Shown here: in pieces, positions 1-10,149 of the stretch
How positions within the stretch are numbered: the first letter of the stretch is position 1
How the letters are laid out: each line of letters starts with the position of its first letter
DNA from: Natrialba aegyptia DSM 13077
Lineage (GTDB): Archaea > Halobacteriota > Halobacteria > Halobacteriales > Natrialbaceae
DNA: 64,000 nt
Assembly (NCBI RefSeq): GCF_000337535.1
Contig: NZ_AOIP01000015.1
Coordinates: forward strand, 365,890-429,889
Direction: 5' to 3'
The notes under the pieces: generated by a model
Seen by the model: only the letters and a program-made list of their open reading frames with translations
Database searches by the model: none
Told to the model about the DNA's origin: nothing
Position numbers and translations under genes: made by a program

Positions 1-667
1 CGGTGCCCTCGCGTTCGAGCCCGAAAATCTCCTCGGTCGCGCCCTCCGTGACCTTGCCGCCGCCGTCGGTCGCGAAGGGTTCGATCGCAACGACATCGCC
101 GACCTCGAGCGTCGTTCCCTGGGAAACGGCACGGTTCGGGATGTTTGGGCTGGTGTGTTGCTCCCAGTGGTCCAACCCGTGCCCGGTGAGGTTAACGACC
201 GGGTTGTAGCCGTAGCCGTCGATCACGTCTTCGATTTCGGCTCCGATCTCGCCCGTCTCGACGCCGGGTTCGACGATTTCGAGAGCGGCTTCGAGCGCCT
301 GTTCGGAGGCCTCCGCGAGTTCGGGAGTGCCCGAGAGGTCGACGGTGATGGCGGTGTCCGCGAGCCAGCCGTCGACGTGGACGCCGATGTCTAAGTTGAC
401 CATCTCTTCGCCGAAGGTCGAGTCGTCGTCGATCGACGGGGTTGCGTGGGCGGCCTCTTCGTCGATCGAAATATTGACGGGGAACGCCGGTTTGCCGCCG
501 AGTTCGCGGATTCGGTCCTCGGCGTATTCCGCGATCTCGAGGTGGCTGACGCCGACCTCGACGCGTTCGGCTGTCTCCTCGCGAACCTGCGCGAGGATGT
601 CGCCCGCTTCGCGGTGCTTCTCGTACTTCTCGGACTGGAGGTCCACCTGATCCTCGGAGTCGGCCAT
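1..667 (-). CDS. map: Methionine aminopeptidase, type II (partial, C-terminus beyond window)
   Basis: Removes the initiator Met from nascent proteins in the cytoplasm. The frame opens with ATG at 667 on the minus strand (MADSEDQVDL) and runs off the left edge, so about 222 N-terminal residues are visible. The metal-site pattern of the family is present: a His in HATPSIDDD, the two Asp of the DIGVHVDGWLADTA segment, and the GHGLDHWEQH segment with its metal-binding His, followed by NIPN and IAIEPFAT. The archaeal enzyme is about 300 aa, so roughly a quarter is missing. No insert like that of type I enzymes is seen. The divergent or upstream context (isoaspartyl peptidase on the same strand) does not add to the call. 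Confidence 0.93.
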   Translation of the reverse strand, partial: MADSEDQVDLQSEKYEKHREAGDILAQVREETAERVEVGVSHLEIAEYAEDRIRELGGKPAFPVNISIDEEAAHATPSIDDDSTFGEEMVNLDIGVHVDGWLADTAITVDLSGTPELAEASEQALEAALEIVEPGVETGEIGAEIEDVIDGYGYNPVVNLTGHGLDHWEQHTSPNIPNRAVSQGTTLEVGDVVAIEPFATDGGGKVTEGATEEIFGLEREGT

Positions 668-727
668 GCACTGGAGTTGCACCGGTCGGCAAAAAGAGGT
701 TGCGTCTCCGATCGTTGCGGGATGGTC

Positions 728-1723
728 TCAGCGGTCCGTCGCCCGCGCCGTCTGCATCGCGGCGCTGTTGTACGCCGAGCCGAGCGTCCCGGTTGCATCG
801 ACGGCGATCACGCCGGCGGTCGAGCCGGTGAGTTCGGCGAACTCGTCGATCGCGAGCGCAGCAGCGGTATCGGCGTCGCGGCCCCGTTCGACGTGTCGGG
901 CGACGCGTCGCGAGAGCGTGACGCGGGCGATGTCCTCCCCGGCACCGGTTGCGCTGACGGCGGCGGCGGGTGCACAGTAAAAGCCGGAGCCGACCTGCGG
1001 GACGTCGCCGACGCGGCCGGCGAGTGCGAGCCAGCGCCCGCCCGTGGAGGTCGCGGCGGCGAGGCGGCCGCTGTCGTCATCGAGGGCGACGGCACCGACG
1101 GTGTCGTGATCCGTCGGATCGCTGCTCGTTGGGCGTTGTCCGGCGGCGTCGTGATCGAGGGTGCTCTCGTGCGGGTCGGTCGCTCTCTGTGCTGGCTGAT
1201 CCATCTCACCGTTATCCTCGCCGTCGCGCCCGCCCGGGTCCGTTCGCCCGTACCGGTCTTCGATCCACGCGAGTTCACTCTGTACGCCGTCCGCCGGTCG
1301 ATCGAGTTCGGCCCACCGCTCGCGCGTTCGATCGGACCAGAGATCGACGCCGGTTTCGATGCCGAACGCGTCGGCGAGCGAGACGGCGTGATCGCCGGAG
1401 ACGAAGCCGTGCGGCGTCGCTTCCATGACGATGCGGGCGACGCTGACCGCGTGTTCGACGCCCGGCATCGAGCAGGCGGCACCGACCGCCCGGGAATCGG
1501 TCATGATCCCCGCATCCGTGCGGATCTCGCCGTCGCTCTGAACGGCGCTGCCGACCCCGGCGTTGAACCGCGGCGAGGATTCGAGGACGTGCAGCGCCGA
1601 TTCGACTGCACCGACTGGGTCGGATGTCGCTGCACCGGTTGCGGCAGCCTCGTCGAGGACTGCCTGTCGCGGGGCCGGGTCGTCGGGGGCGCTACCGGCG
1701 CCGCCGTGGACGAGTACCTGCAT
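728..1723 (-). CDS. Isoaspartyl peptidase / L-asparaginase (Ntn hydrolase)
   Basis: 331 aa. Family members cleave isoaspartyl dipeptides or asparagine after autoproteolysis exposes an N-terminal Thr. The start VLVHGGAG, the PRFNAGVGS segment near residue 52-60 and the segment HDTVGAVALD are typical; Thr208 in that segment is the expected nucleophile and cleavage point. Downstream, STGG (226-229) and GRVGDVPQVGSG form the substrate loop. The linker before the cleavage site (about residues 140-205) is long, acidic and variable, as in other haloarchaeal members. It ends 60 nt from the map gene on the same strand. Substrate preference cannot be read from sequence. Confidence 0.9.
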   Translation of the reverse strand: MQVLVHGGAGSAPDDPAPRQAVLDEAAATGAATSDPVGAVESALHVLESSPRFNAGVGSAVQSDGEIRTDAGIMTDSRAVGAACSMPGVEHAVSVARIVMEATPHGFVSGDHAVSLADAFGIETGVDLWSDRTRERWAELDRPADGVQSELAWIEDRYGRTDPGGRDGEDNGEMDQPAQRATDPHESTLDHDAAGQRPTSSDPTDHDTVGAVALDDDSGRLAAATSTGGRWLALAGRVGDVPQVGSGFYCAPAAAVSATGAGEDIARVTLSRRVARHVERGRDADTAAALAIDEFAELTGSTAGVIAVDATGTLGSAYNSAAMQTARATDR

Positions 1724-1841
1724 ACCCTGACTGACGGGGACCGGTCATAACGGGTTTTGGATTCGACCGACGGCCGGCGACGGGGGAAGACGCATCGAAA
1801 CAGACATACTTACCACGGCAGCGCGAGAACCGCCACCGACG

Positions 1842-2144
1842 ATGACGACGCCAGCCGCATTGCTCGGGGTCTTCTGTACGGCGATGGCACTGCTCGCGGT
1901 CGTGCGGCTGGGAATCGAGGCGGACTGGGATCGGGTCGACCTCGGCTCGACGGCCCTGGTCGTCGGGATCGCGCTGCTTTCGATACTGTGGACCGTTCGC
2001 ACCCACTCGCGGCTTTCGGGCGGCGCACAGCTCCTGCTCGCGCTGGCTGGCGGGGCCAGTTGCTGTGTCGGCGGCTGGTTGCTCGTGCGCCACTGGGACG
2101 GGACGGGGAGCGACGATGTCGGTCCGAAGGGGCCCCGTTCCTGA
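1842..2144 (+). CDS. Small membrane protein, about three TM segments
   Basis: 100 aa, not recognised. Hydrophobic stretches lie at about residues 5-22, 37-53 and 63-82, joined by short charged loops, with a polar C-terminus (GTGSDDVGPKGPRS). Codon use is GC3-rich like its neighbours, which supports it as a real gene. It is divergent from the isoaspartyl peptidase, with about 120 nt between them. A TATA-like stretch (CATACTTACC) about 30 nt upstream fits a leaderless transcript. Function unknown. Confidence 0.65.
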   Translation: MTTPAALLGVFCTAMALLAVVRLGIEADWDRVDLGSTALVVGIALLSILWTVRTHSRLSGGAQLLLALAGGASCCVGGWLLVRHWDGTGSDDVGPKGPRS

Positions 2145-2518
2145 AACCGGGGCGACGCACCGGAGAGACAGACGCGATCCGAACACCGGGAATGACACAC
2201 CGGTAACGACACTGCCAGCCGTCCCCCGAAGAGAAGTAATACTAAACAGGACTCCGGAGGTGAAGAACAGCCGTTGTCCAACAGTCTCGACCGAGAGCGA
2301 ATCTGCCACAGAGCACGCCCGTGAAAGACAACGCTCCGCCGGATCGCGTTCTCATCGGCGTTTCCCCATAGACGGGAGTTTACGGGCAACGTTCGGCGTC
2401 TCGCCGACGATTTCGATATCCGAACTCGGTCCGGCTCCCGTCTCACGCTGCTCCCTCGGTGGAAACACCGCGTCGGGCCCAGGTGCAATATTCGCCGGTC
2501 GCAATAGAAATGGTAGCC
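2145..2518. other. Gene-free stretch upstream of icd
   Basis: About 370 bp without a convincing coding frame. Open frames on both strands here have basic, Arg/Ser-rich translations unlike halophilic proteins. Nothing else is visible beyond the icd promoter at its right edge. Confidence 0.5.
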
Positions 2519-2526
2519 CTTTTACC
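2519..2526 (+). promoter_or_regulatory. TATA box of icd
   Basis: CTTTTACC sits 28-32 nt before the ATG at 2552, the spacing expected for a leaderless archaeal mRNA. This is why the start at 2552 is preferred over in-frame ATGs further upstream. Confidence 0.6.
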
Positions 2527-2551
2527 ACAGTCGGAGAACCCTCTAGACGAG

Positions 2552-3814
<1,263 letters not shown>

Positions 3815-3967
3815 GCTCGAGCGCGGTCGAACGCGAATTTCTACTCTTCTTTCGTACTGCTGGTACGGTGGCGATCGTTATCGGATGACTCACTCGATCG
3901 AGTTCGGGTTTCGCCCGGTCGCGTCGGAGTCGTAACGTTCTCGAGAGCCGAGGCTGAAGAACACACG

Positions 3968-4474
3968 ATGGTCGACGTACGTGTCGCCGACGCGGATGCC
4001 GCGCGCGAGGACGCCTTCGACGTTCGCCACGAGGTGTTCGTCGACGAACAGGGCGTCGACGAAGCGCTCGAGTACGACGAATACGACGCCCCCGAGGCCG
4101 ACGCCGTGCACTTCGTCGCGTACGGCGACGAATACGACGCCTCCGACGCTTCTGATGCTCCCGACGCTTCTGACTCCCCCGATGCGGACCCGATCGGCGC
4201 TGCACGGCTCCGAACGGCGGATACCGACGAAACCGGGAAGGTCGAACGCGTCGCCGTCCGCGAACCCTGGCGCAAGACCGGAGTCGGTCGCGCACTCATG
4301 CTCGCCATCGAAGCGCAGGCCGACGAGCAGGGACTCGACGCGCTCACGCTTCACTCTCAGACGCACGCGGCCGGTTTCTATCGTGAACTCGGCTACGAAT
4401 CCGTCGGCGACGAGTTCACGGAGGCGGGTATCCCGCACGTCAAAATGCGAAAGCGACTGGGAGACGAACACTGA
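3968..4474 (+). CDS. GNAT family N-acetyltransferase
   Basis: 168 aa. The N-terminal VRHEVFVDEQGV motif is that of the ElaA/YjcF-like GNAT branch, and RKTGVGRALM near residue 103-112 is the acetyl-CoA pyrophosphate loop (motif A). FYRELGYESVGDEF near the end matches motif B. A low-complexity insert made of Asp, Ala and Ser repeats (about residues 57-76) interrupts the fold between the second and third strands. Substrate unknown. Convergent with the SDR gene downstream, with short direct repeats between them. Confidence 0.88.
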   Translation: MVDVRVADADAAREDAFDVRHEVFVDEQGVDEALEYDEYDAPEADAVHFVAYGDEYDASDASDAPDASDSPDADPIGAARLRTADTDETGKVERVAVREPWRKTGVGRALMLAIEAQADEQGLDALTLHSQTHAAGFYRELGYESVGDEFTEAGIPHVKMRKRLGDEH

Positions 4475-4517
4475 GGATCCATCGGAGTCGAATCGGTAGC
4501 TGACGACCGGGGTACCG

Positions 4518-4556
4518 GTCACCGGACATCGATCATCAGTCACCGGACACCGATCA
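4518..4556. repeat. Two direct repeats of 18 bp
   Basis: GTCACCGGACAYCGATCA occurs at 4518-4535 and 4539-4556 (17 of 18 identical, 21-bp period). A shortened third unit follows at about 4566 inside the end of the SDR gene. The repeats lie between two convergent genes. Possibly a slippage product; no function evident. Confidence 0.7.
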
Positions 4557-4560
4557 CCGA

Positions 4561-5613
4561 TCACTGGTCACCGGGATCGGTGCCGCGGAGCACCCTGTAG
4601 AGAACGTACGCGCCGAGCGCAGCAGCGCCGGCACCGAGCGTCGTCGGAAGCGAACTTCGCTGGACGAGCCTGGTGTATGAACTCGTCTCGGCGACGTGGC
4701 CCTCGTAGTCGCCCCGTTCGTCGAGCGTCCCGGACGGGGTGTCGAGATCCCGCTCCGGTTCGGGACCGGACGAGCGGTCCGTTCGCTGGCGATCGACGAA
4801 CACCACCTCCATAATTCGATCCAGCAGCCCCGGTGCGTAGCGGTCGAGTACCGTGAGGCCCTTGCCGCCTCCGCCGACGGTCACCTCCCGCTGTGGGTGC
4901 GCTGCCGCGTGGAGAATCGCCCGCGCGACCGTCTCCGGTGCGTACACGGGCGGCGGGAGCGTCGGGTCGTCGTCCATGTAGTTTTTCGCGTGATCCGGGT
5001 ACGGGGTATCGATCGAACTCGGTTTGACGAGCGTCACGGAGACGGGAGCGCCCTCCTCCTCGAGTTCCATTCGCAGGGCGTCGGTGAATCCCTTGACCGC
5101 GTGTTTGGACGCCGAGTAGCTACCCTGCAGTACGATGGCGCGCTCGGAGGCGATGCTTCCGATATTGATGAGTGCGCCGCCGTAATCCAGGTCTTGCTCC
5201 TGCGCTCGCTCTCGGAACTGTTCGGCGGCTTCGAACGATCCGTACAGGAGCCCCCAGACGTTGACGTCGAACTGCTCGTGGAGGTCCTCGATCGGAATCT
5301 CTCTGAGTTTGCCGTAGATCGGGACGGCGGCACCGTTTACCCACGTATCGAATCCGCCGTAGGCCTCCCGTGCGACCCGCGAGATTTCGCGGATGTCGTC
5401 GGGCTCCGAGACGTCGGCGACGACGTATTCCGCGTCACCGCCCTCGCGTCTGATCTCCTCGGTCAACTCCGCGAGGGCCGTCTCGCTCCGGGCCGCGAGA
5501 ACCAATCGCGCCCCGCGGTCGGCTGCCATCCGCGCGGTGGTCAGCCCGATGCCCGAGGATGCGCCGGTGATGACGATCACCTGCTCGTCGAGCGGCTTGA
5601 GTGCTACGGTCAT
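4561..5613 (-). CDS. Short-chain dehydrogenase/reductase with C-terminal membrane anchor
   Basis: 350 aa. Cofactor motif TGASSGIG at residues 16-23, the conserved Asn-rich strand as VNGAAV, then Ser in GSIAS and the catalytic YSASK. Arg at the end of the second strand (AARSE) suggests NADP preference. After the catalytic domain (to about residue 260) there is a charged linker and a hydrophobic segment at about 325-345 (LGAGAAALGAYVLYRVL), which would tether the enzyme to the membrane. This fits the SDR branch with the extended C-terminus often called SDR family oxidoreductase. Substrate unknown. Confidence 0.88.
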   Translation of the reverse strand: MTVALKPLDEQVIVITGASSGIGLTTARMAADRGARLVLAARSETALAELTEEIRREGGDAEYVVADVSEPDDIREISRVAREAYGGFDTWVNGAAVPIYGKLREIPIEDLHEQFDVNVWGLLYGSFEAAEQFRERAQEQDLDYGGALINIGSIASERAIVLQGSYSASKHAVKGFTDALRMELEEEGAPVSVTLVKPSSIDTPYPDHAKNYMDDDPTLPPPVYAPETVARAILHAAAHPQREVTVGGGGKGLTVLDRYAPGLLDRIMEVVFVDRQRTDRSSGPEPERDLDTPSGTLDERGDYEGHVAETSSYTRLVQRSSLPTTLGAGAAALGAYVLYRVLRGTDPGDQ

Positions 5614-5872
5614 GGTACGGTAGCGTCGACATCGATATGGTGAGTCGAGTTCAGAAACGGAACCGAACGCTGACCGACCAGCAGGGAACGTGAACTCGCA
5701 CGCTCGATACGACGACGCGGGCGACCGTCCCGTCTCGCTATCTCGGGTAGCTGCATTCGACGTTCCTACGGCAATGATACCCTTGCGACCGCCGCCTGTA
5801 TTCGCATGGTCGACGATCCGAAGACACAGCGCGAACGTGAAGGCGGCCGTCCGTGGCCGCGTTCAGGTGGCG

Positions 5873-6535
5873 CTATGCCGGATCGATCGGGTCGCGTTCG
5901 GACGATTCCCCCTGATCCCCGAGCAACGCGACCGCCAGCGTTTCCATAATTTCGGCGATCCAGTTAGCGAGGTGTAAGGTGACGAGTCCGAGGCCGACGC
6001 CCAGGGGAACCGCGACGACGGATTCCGCGACCGTGTCGATCTCCCAGTCGAACACGACCGTCGACGAAGAGATCGGCGCAAGGACGAGCGCGAGCGAGCC
6101 GATACCACCGAGGAGGAGGAGAAACGCCACGATGAAACTGAAGACCGATTTCAGGACGAGAAAGCCCACGCCCTTCCAGGTCGCCTGCGAGCGGACGAGT
6201 TCAACGAGCCTCGAGACGAGTCCGTCGTCGGCGACCGTTCGCCGGTCGGCCGGCCGCCGAATGTCGGTCGTCAGCAGTCGGTTGGCGAGTCGCCGCTCGA
6301 ACGCGGCGAGGTAGCGAGCGCCGACGATGGTACACAGCAGGATCGGGATTCCGACGAGAACAACGGCGAAAATAGCGCCCAGGAAGCCGAGCGTGAGTCC
6401 GAACTGGTAGACGATCCCGATCGGAATCGCCAGGAGCAGGTAACAGAGGTTCCGGTAGGTCTGACGCTCGGCGGCGACGCCGACGAACGACCGGACCGAG
6501 CCGGGAACGCTCCGGGAGGGGGTGCGCTCGCTCAT
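5873..6535 (-). CDS. Sensor domain-containing membrane protein
   Basis: 220 aa from the ATG at 6535. The pattern VAAERQTYRNLCYLLLAIPIG, then a long hydrophobic hairpin, then ARYLAAFERRLANRLL matches the putative Sensor domain (PF13796) that precedes kinases in actinobacteria and occurs alone in haloarchaea. Four hydrophobic segments: about residues 27-45, 48-75, 133-160 and 177-205. There is no kinase domain. An ATATTTTA box at 6560-6567 supports this start over an upstream in-frame ATG. It lies 73 nt downstream of the NRAMP-like gene on the same strand. Ligand unknown. Confidence 0.75.
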   Translation of the reverse strand: MSERTPSRSVPGSVRSFVGVAAERQTYRNLCYLLLAIPIGIVYQFGLTLGFLGAIFAVVLVGIPILLCTIVGARYLAAFERRLANRLLTTDIRRPADRRTVADDGLVSRLVELVRSQATWKGVGFLVLKSVFSFIVAFLLLLGGIGSLALVLAPISSSTVVFDWEIDTVAESVVAVPLGVGLGLVTLHLANWIAEIMETLAVALLGDQGESSERDPIDPA

Positions 6536-6608
6536 ATCGGACGATTCGACCGCGGCCCCTAAAATATCCTCGATCGAACACGTTCCAGCGAAACGGGTTA
6601 CGGCTCCG

Positions 6609-7970
6609 TCACCAGTAGCGCTCGCGAACGTATCGCCCCGCGAGTCCGCAAATCGCAAGCGCCATCGCGGCCGCGAAGGCGACGACGAACACCGACACCG
6701 GGTCGCCCGCCGTCGCTCCCGTCAGTTCGTCCAGCACGAACTCGCCGGCGAGCACCGTCGCGACCGCAAAGAGCGCGATGCCGCCGAGGTTTTCGAGCGC
6801 CGAGTTCGGCTCCGAAACGACGGCGGGGTCGTTGAGCAGGTAGAGGATCACGGCGAGCGCAAAGGGCGTGCCGACCAGCCCGAACGCGAGGACGAGCACC
6901 AACAGTTGGACGAACGCCCCCTCGAGGACGACCCCGAGCGCGGAGCCGAGCGCGACGACGACGAGCGCCGCCCGGTAGCGCGGGTCGGCGACCGACTGCT
7001 CCCAGCCGAGTTTGTCGGCGACGAGATAGGGCGGCACGATCGTGTTGCCGCCGAGCGTCGAGACCGCGGCCCCGAGGAGCCCGACCAGGAACACCCACAT
7101 CGCGTGCTCGCCCGCGATCGGCCCGAGCGCCTCCGCGGCCTGAATCTCCGTGATCGTCGCCGGGTCGAGCCCGGTCGCCGGCAACACGCTCGCCGCCACG
7201 AGGAAGACGGCGAGGCTAAAGCCCCCGAAGGCGACGAGCAGTGAACTCGCGACGTCGAAGGTCGCGATGTCCCGGTCCCGTTCGGTCCAGCCGCGGGCGC
7301 GCATCGTGTAGCTCTGCATCGTCAGCAGCGTGATGTGAACCGCGCCGCCGAGGACGCCCGCGGCGACGATCGCGCCGCCGGCCGGCAGTTCGGGAACGAG
7401 CCCGGTCGTCGCAGCGGCGGGATCGATCGGAACGACGACCAGCGAGGCGACGAACGCGAGGACGACCAGCGAGACGAGCACTTTGGCACCGATCTCGGCG
7501 ATCCGGTAGCCGCCGCCGGCGAGACCCAGCGCGAGCAGCGCCGCCCAGGTGAGCCCCCAGAGTCGGGGATCTGCAAGCGCGGTGAGTCCGGCGTTGCCGA
7601 CGATCGTCGCGCTGACGTCCGCGAGCGTCTTCATGATCGCCAGTTGTGCGAGCCCGGCGGCGAGGACGGCGTCGACGACGAGGACCCAGGCCCAGACCGA
7701 GCCGAGGTGTTCCTCGACGACGGCGACGATACCGGCTTCAGTGAGCAATCCAAGCCGCATCGCGAGGTACTGGCCGACGGTACCGAGGACGGCCGAGAGG
7801 ACGACGACCCACAGCAGCGAGTAGCCGAAACTCGCTCCCGCGACCAGGAGGCTGACCATCGTCGCCGGGCCGGCCGCGATCGCGCCGGCGAGCCACGTCG
7901 GCCCTAATCGTCTCACGAACGCCCCGATTCGTCCGAGCGACCGTTCGGTCGAGCGCGTCTCGGCTGCCAT
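6609..7970 (-). CDS. NRAMP-family transporter with non-canonical metal-site motifs
   Basis: 453 aa with about 11 TM segments and the NRAMP layout: GPTWLAGAIAAGPATM in TM1, FGYSLLWVVVLSAVLGTVGQYLAMRLG in TM2 (given here only as an outline), and LGGAVHITLLTMQS in TM6. The family metal ligands are altered: the TM1 DPGN motif aligns with an AGPAT stretch (residues about 33-37), and the TM6 MPHN motif reads AVHI (210-213), keeping only the His. It therefore probably does not carry Mn or Fe by the standard mechanism. Other NRAMP-related groups with lost DPGN move other substrates. Upstream of the sensor protein on the same strand. Confidence 0.85.
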   Translation of the reverse strand: MAAETRSTERSLGRIGAFVRRLGPTWLAGAIAAGPATMVSLLVAGASFGYSLLWVVVLSAVLGTVGQYLAMRLGLLTEAGIVAVVEEHLGSVWAWVLVVDAVLAAGLAQLAIMKTLADVSATIVGNAGLTALADPRLWGLTWAALLALGLAGGGYRIAEIGAKVLVSLVVLAFVASLVVVPIDPAAATTGLVPELPAGGAIVAAGVLGGAVHITLLTMQSYTMRARGWTERDRDIATFDVASSLLVAFGGFSLAVFLVAASVLPATGLDPATITEIQAAEALGPIAGEHAMWVFLVGLLGAAVSTLGGNTIVPPYLVADKLGWEQSVADPRYRAALVVVALGSALGVVLEGAFVQLLVLVLAFGLVGTPFALAVILYLLNDPAVVSEPNSALENLGGIALFAVATVLAGEFVLDELTGATAGDPVSVFVVAFAAAMALAICGLAGRYVRERYW

Positions 7971-8032
7971 TGGACTCCCTTGCCAAGCCCGTCATATAAC
8001 TCCGTGGTATTCTACCGTGGTATCGGGGCCGG

Positions 8033-8374
8033 CTACTTCGACTGCCAGGTCGGATTCTCGCGCGGCGGACTGAAGATGTCGACGCCGCGAACCGTCACCT
8101 CGCCCCGGTTCTCGGCGGCGTGTGGCTGGTCGCCGGGCAACGCGTAGGAGTCGCCCGGGCCGCAGACGAGTTCGTCGCCGTCGGTGCGGAAGGTGAGTTC
8201 GCCCTCGTAGATGAATCCCGTCTGTTCGTGGGGGTGGCTGTGCTCTTCGACGGTCGCGCCGGGTTCGATCTCGAAGTGCTGGACGTTCATCGAGTCGGAT
8301 CCGGCCATGAGCGCCAGGTGCACGCCCTCGGCGGCTTCCGTGCTGTCAACGTCGGCGAGTGAGCGCCGTTCCAT
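8033..8374 (-). CDS. Cupin domain protein
   Basis: 113 aa from the ATG at 8374 (MERRSLADVD). Single cupin barrel. Motif 1 reads GATVEEHSHPHEQTGFIYEGE with the two His, Glu and Gly of the metal site; motif 2 reads GDSYALPGDQPHAAEN with the third His. Small stand-alone cupins act as metal-dependent isomerases, dioxygenases or ligand sensors; which one cannot be told. An ATTATTGG box about 27 nt upstream supports the chosen start. Confidence 0.88.
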   Translation of the reverse strand: MERRSLADVDSTEAAEGVHLALMAGSDSMNVQHFEIEPGATVEEHSHPHEQTGFIYEGELTFRTDGDELVCGPGDSYALPGDQPHAAENRGEVTVRGVDIFSPPRENPTWQSK

Positions 8375-8525
8375 GGGTGGCGAGACGAGCGGAGCCACCA
8401 ATAATGTACGGACTGGCCCTGATTTCGGCAGTTCTCACGGCCGGAGCGTGCGTTCCGACGCGACTGTCACGACGCGGCGAACGAAGGTCGAACCTATATC
8501 CAGTCACTCGACGACAGCGGTCCGT

Positions 8526-9476
8526 ATGGACGCGATGGTAATCACCGAGTTCGGCGAGACCGATGTCTTCGAACGGCGCGACGTGGACCGCCCGGAACCC
8601 GGGCCGACGGAACTGCTCGTCCGCGTCCACGCGTCGTCGGTCAATCCCGTCGATTGCAAGATCCGGCAGGCCGGCTCGTGGGCCGGCATCTCCCCGCCGA
8701 CGATCATCGGCTACGACGTGTCGGGCGTCGTCGAGGACGTTGGCGAGGCCGTCACCGACTTCGGAGTCGGCGACGAAGTCTTTTATACCCCCGAAATATT
8801 CGGCGAACAGGGGAGCTACGCCGAGTTCCAGACGGCGGACGAGTCGATCGTCGCGCCCAAGCCTGAGTCGCTGTCCCACGAGGAGGCCGCGGCGCTGCCC
8901 CTCGCCGCGGCGACCGCCTGGGAGGCGATCGTCGCGCGGGGCGACGTGACGGCCGGCGAGACGGCCCTGATCCACGGCGCGGGCGGCGTCGGGGCGCACG
9001 CGGTCCAGATCGCCGACGAGAGCGGCGCGACGGTGGTCGCCGTGACCAGCCCCGAAACGGTCGATCAGACCGAAGAACTCGGTGCCGTGCGAGCCATCGA
9101 TTACGAGTCCGAGGACTTCGCGGACGTGATCGACTCGGAGTTCGACGAGGGCGTCGACCTCGTCTTCGACACCGTCGGCGGCGAGACGCTGGTCGACAGC
9201 ACCGCGGTCACGAATCCGCACGGCCGACTCGTCACGATCCTCGAACCCGAGGGGGAGTGGGGGAGCGCGTACCAGCAAAACTACACGCTCGAGATGTGCT
9301 TCTTGGAGCGCGACCGCCGGCCGCTCGACGCGCTCCGCCGACTCGTCGAGGCGGGGCGACTCGAACCCGTCATCGACTCGGTGCGTCCGGTCACGGAGGT
9401 CGCACAGGCCCACGAACTGGTCGAGGGGAGCGGTCTGACGGGCAAGGTCGTCCTCGACGTCGACGGCGCGTGGTAG
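8526..9476 (+). CDS. Zinc-independent MDR / quinone oxidoreductase-like protein
   Basis: 316 aa. N-terminal GroES-like domain (VNPVDCKIRQAG, GYDVSGVVEDVG) followed by a Rossmann domain with HGAGGVGAHAVQ, typical of NADPH:quinone reductases. No structural or catalytic zinc Cys cluster is present, so it belongs to the quinone reductase/enone reductase side of MDR. Likely reduces quinones or enones with NADPH in the cytoplasm. TATA element CTATAT at 8494-8499 puts the ATG at 8526 as a leaderless start; longer in-frame versions upstream would overlap the divergent cupin gene. Confidence 0.9.
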   Translation: MDAMVITEFGETDVFERRDVDRPEPGPTELLVRVHASSVNPVDCKIRQAGSWAGISPPTIIGYDVSGVVEDVGEAVTDFGVGDEVFYTPEIFGEQGSYAEFQTADESIVAPKPESLSHEEAAALPLAAATAWEAIVARGDVTAGETALIHGAGGVGAHAVQIADESGATVVAVTSPETVDQTEELGAVRAIDYESEDFADVIDSEFDEGVDLVFDTVGGETLVDSTAVTNPHGRLVTILEPEGEWGSAYQQNYTLEMCFLERDRRPLDALRRLVEAGRLEPVIDSVRPVTEVAQAHELVEGSGLTGKVVLDVDGAW

Positions 9477-9554
9477 CCGGTGCGCCCTCGTCCGGCGCTT
9501 CACTTTCGCCCCGGTTGCCCAACCTTCAACTACGACGCCGCCCCACGCACCAGC

Positions 9555-10079
9555 ATGTACGCCGTCGTCGGCTGTAGCGAGTGTTCGAACCTCTGGATCA
9601 TCGAGGGCCGCTCCGAGACGACCCAGTGCCCCCGCTGTGGCACCCGCCGCGCCTACGAAAAGCGCAAGAAGTTCGTCGAAACCGACGACGCGAACCACGC
9701 CCGCGAGGTCCGCGCCTCGATGCTCGCCACCCGCCAGGGCCAGGGCGAAGCCTTCGCCGAACTCGACTCCTTCGACGCGCTCGAGGACGACGTTGCAGGC
9801 GGCGTCGTCGACGACGCCGAGTACATCGAACAAGCGGGCCTCGACGCCGCTGAAGTCGAGGCGGCCGGCGACCGCGACCCGCGCGGCTCCTCCCGAAGCG
9901 GAAGCAAGAAAGAGATCGTCGAACGGGCGCTCGCCGAACTCGAGCGGCCGACCGAGGACGATATTATTTCGTTCGCCGGCGAACACGGCGTTTCCCCCGA
10001 GTTCACTCGAGACGCGCTCGAAAAACTCGCCAGGCAGGGGACGGTGAGCGAAAGTCGAGGGCGGTATCGGCTGCTCTGA
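9555..10079 (+). CDS. DUF5817 family zinc-ribbon/winged-helix protein
   Basis: 174 aa. N-terminal zinc ribbon with Cys7, Cys10, Cys25 and Cys28 (CSEC and CPRC), a conserved ARSMLATRQGQGEAF-like helix region, an acidic linker, then a C-terminal winged-helix-like segment (about 120-174) ending in GTVSESRGRYRLL. This is the haloarchaeal DUF5817 pattern; the role is not established, though a nucleic-acid binding role is plausible from the two domains. ATG at 9555 chosen because the family begins at MYAVVGC. Confidence 0.82.
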   Translation: MYAVVGCSECSNLWIIEGRSETTQCPRCGTRRAYEKRKKFVETDDANHAREVRASMLATRQGQGEAFAELDSFDALEDDVAGGVVDDAEYIEQAGLDAAEVEAAGDRDPRGSSRSGSKKEIVERALAELERPTEDDIISFAGEHGVSPEFTRDALEKLARQGTVSESRGRYRLL

Positions 10080-10149
10080 GCCGGCGTTCGCGCTCGTTGT
10101 GCGGCCGGCGGAACGGCACGGCTTTACATCCGCTCTCGAAATGACGGCT

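Noticed and set aside
446..1750. 434-codon open frame on the plus strand opposite the isoaspartyl peptidase
   Set aside because: It is a GC-driven shadow; the minus-strand protein has family motifs and the plus translation is Arg/Gly/Val-rich without any.
8346..9986. 546-codon minus-strand frame across the MDR and DUF5817 genes
   Set aside because: Antisense to two well-supported genes; composition typical of antisense frames in GC3-rich DNA.
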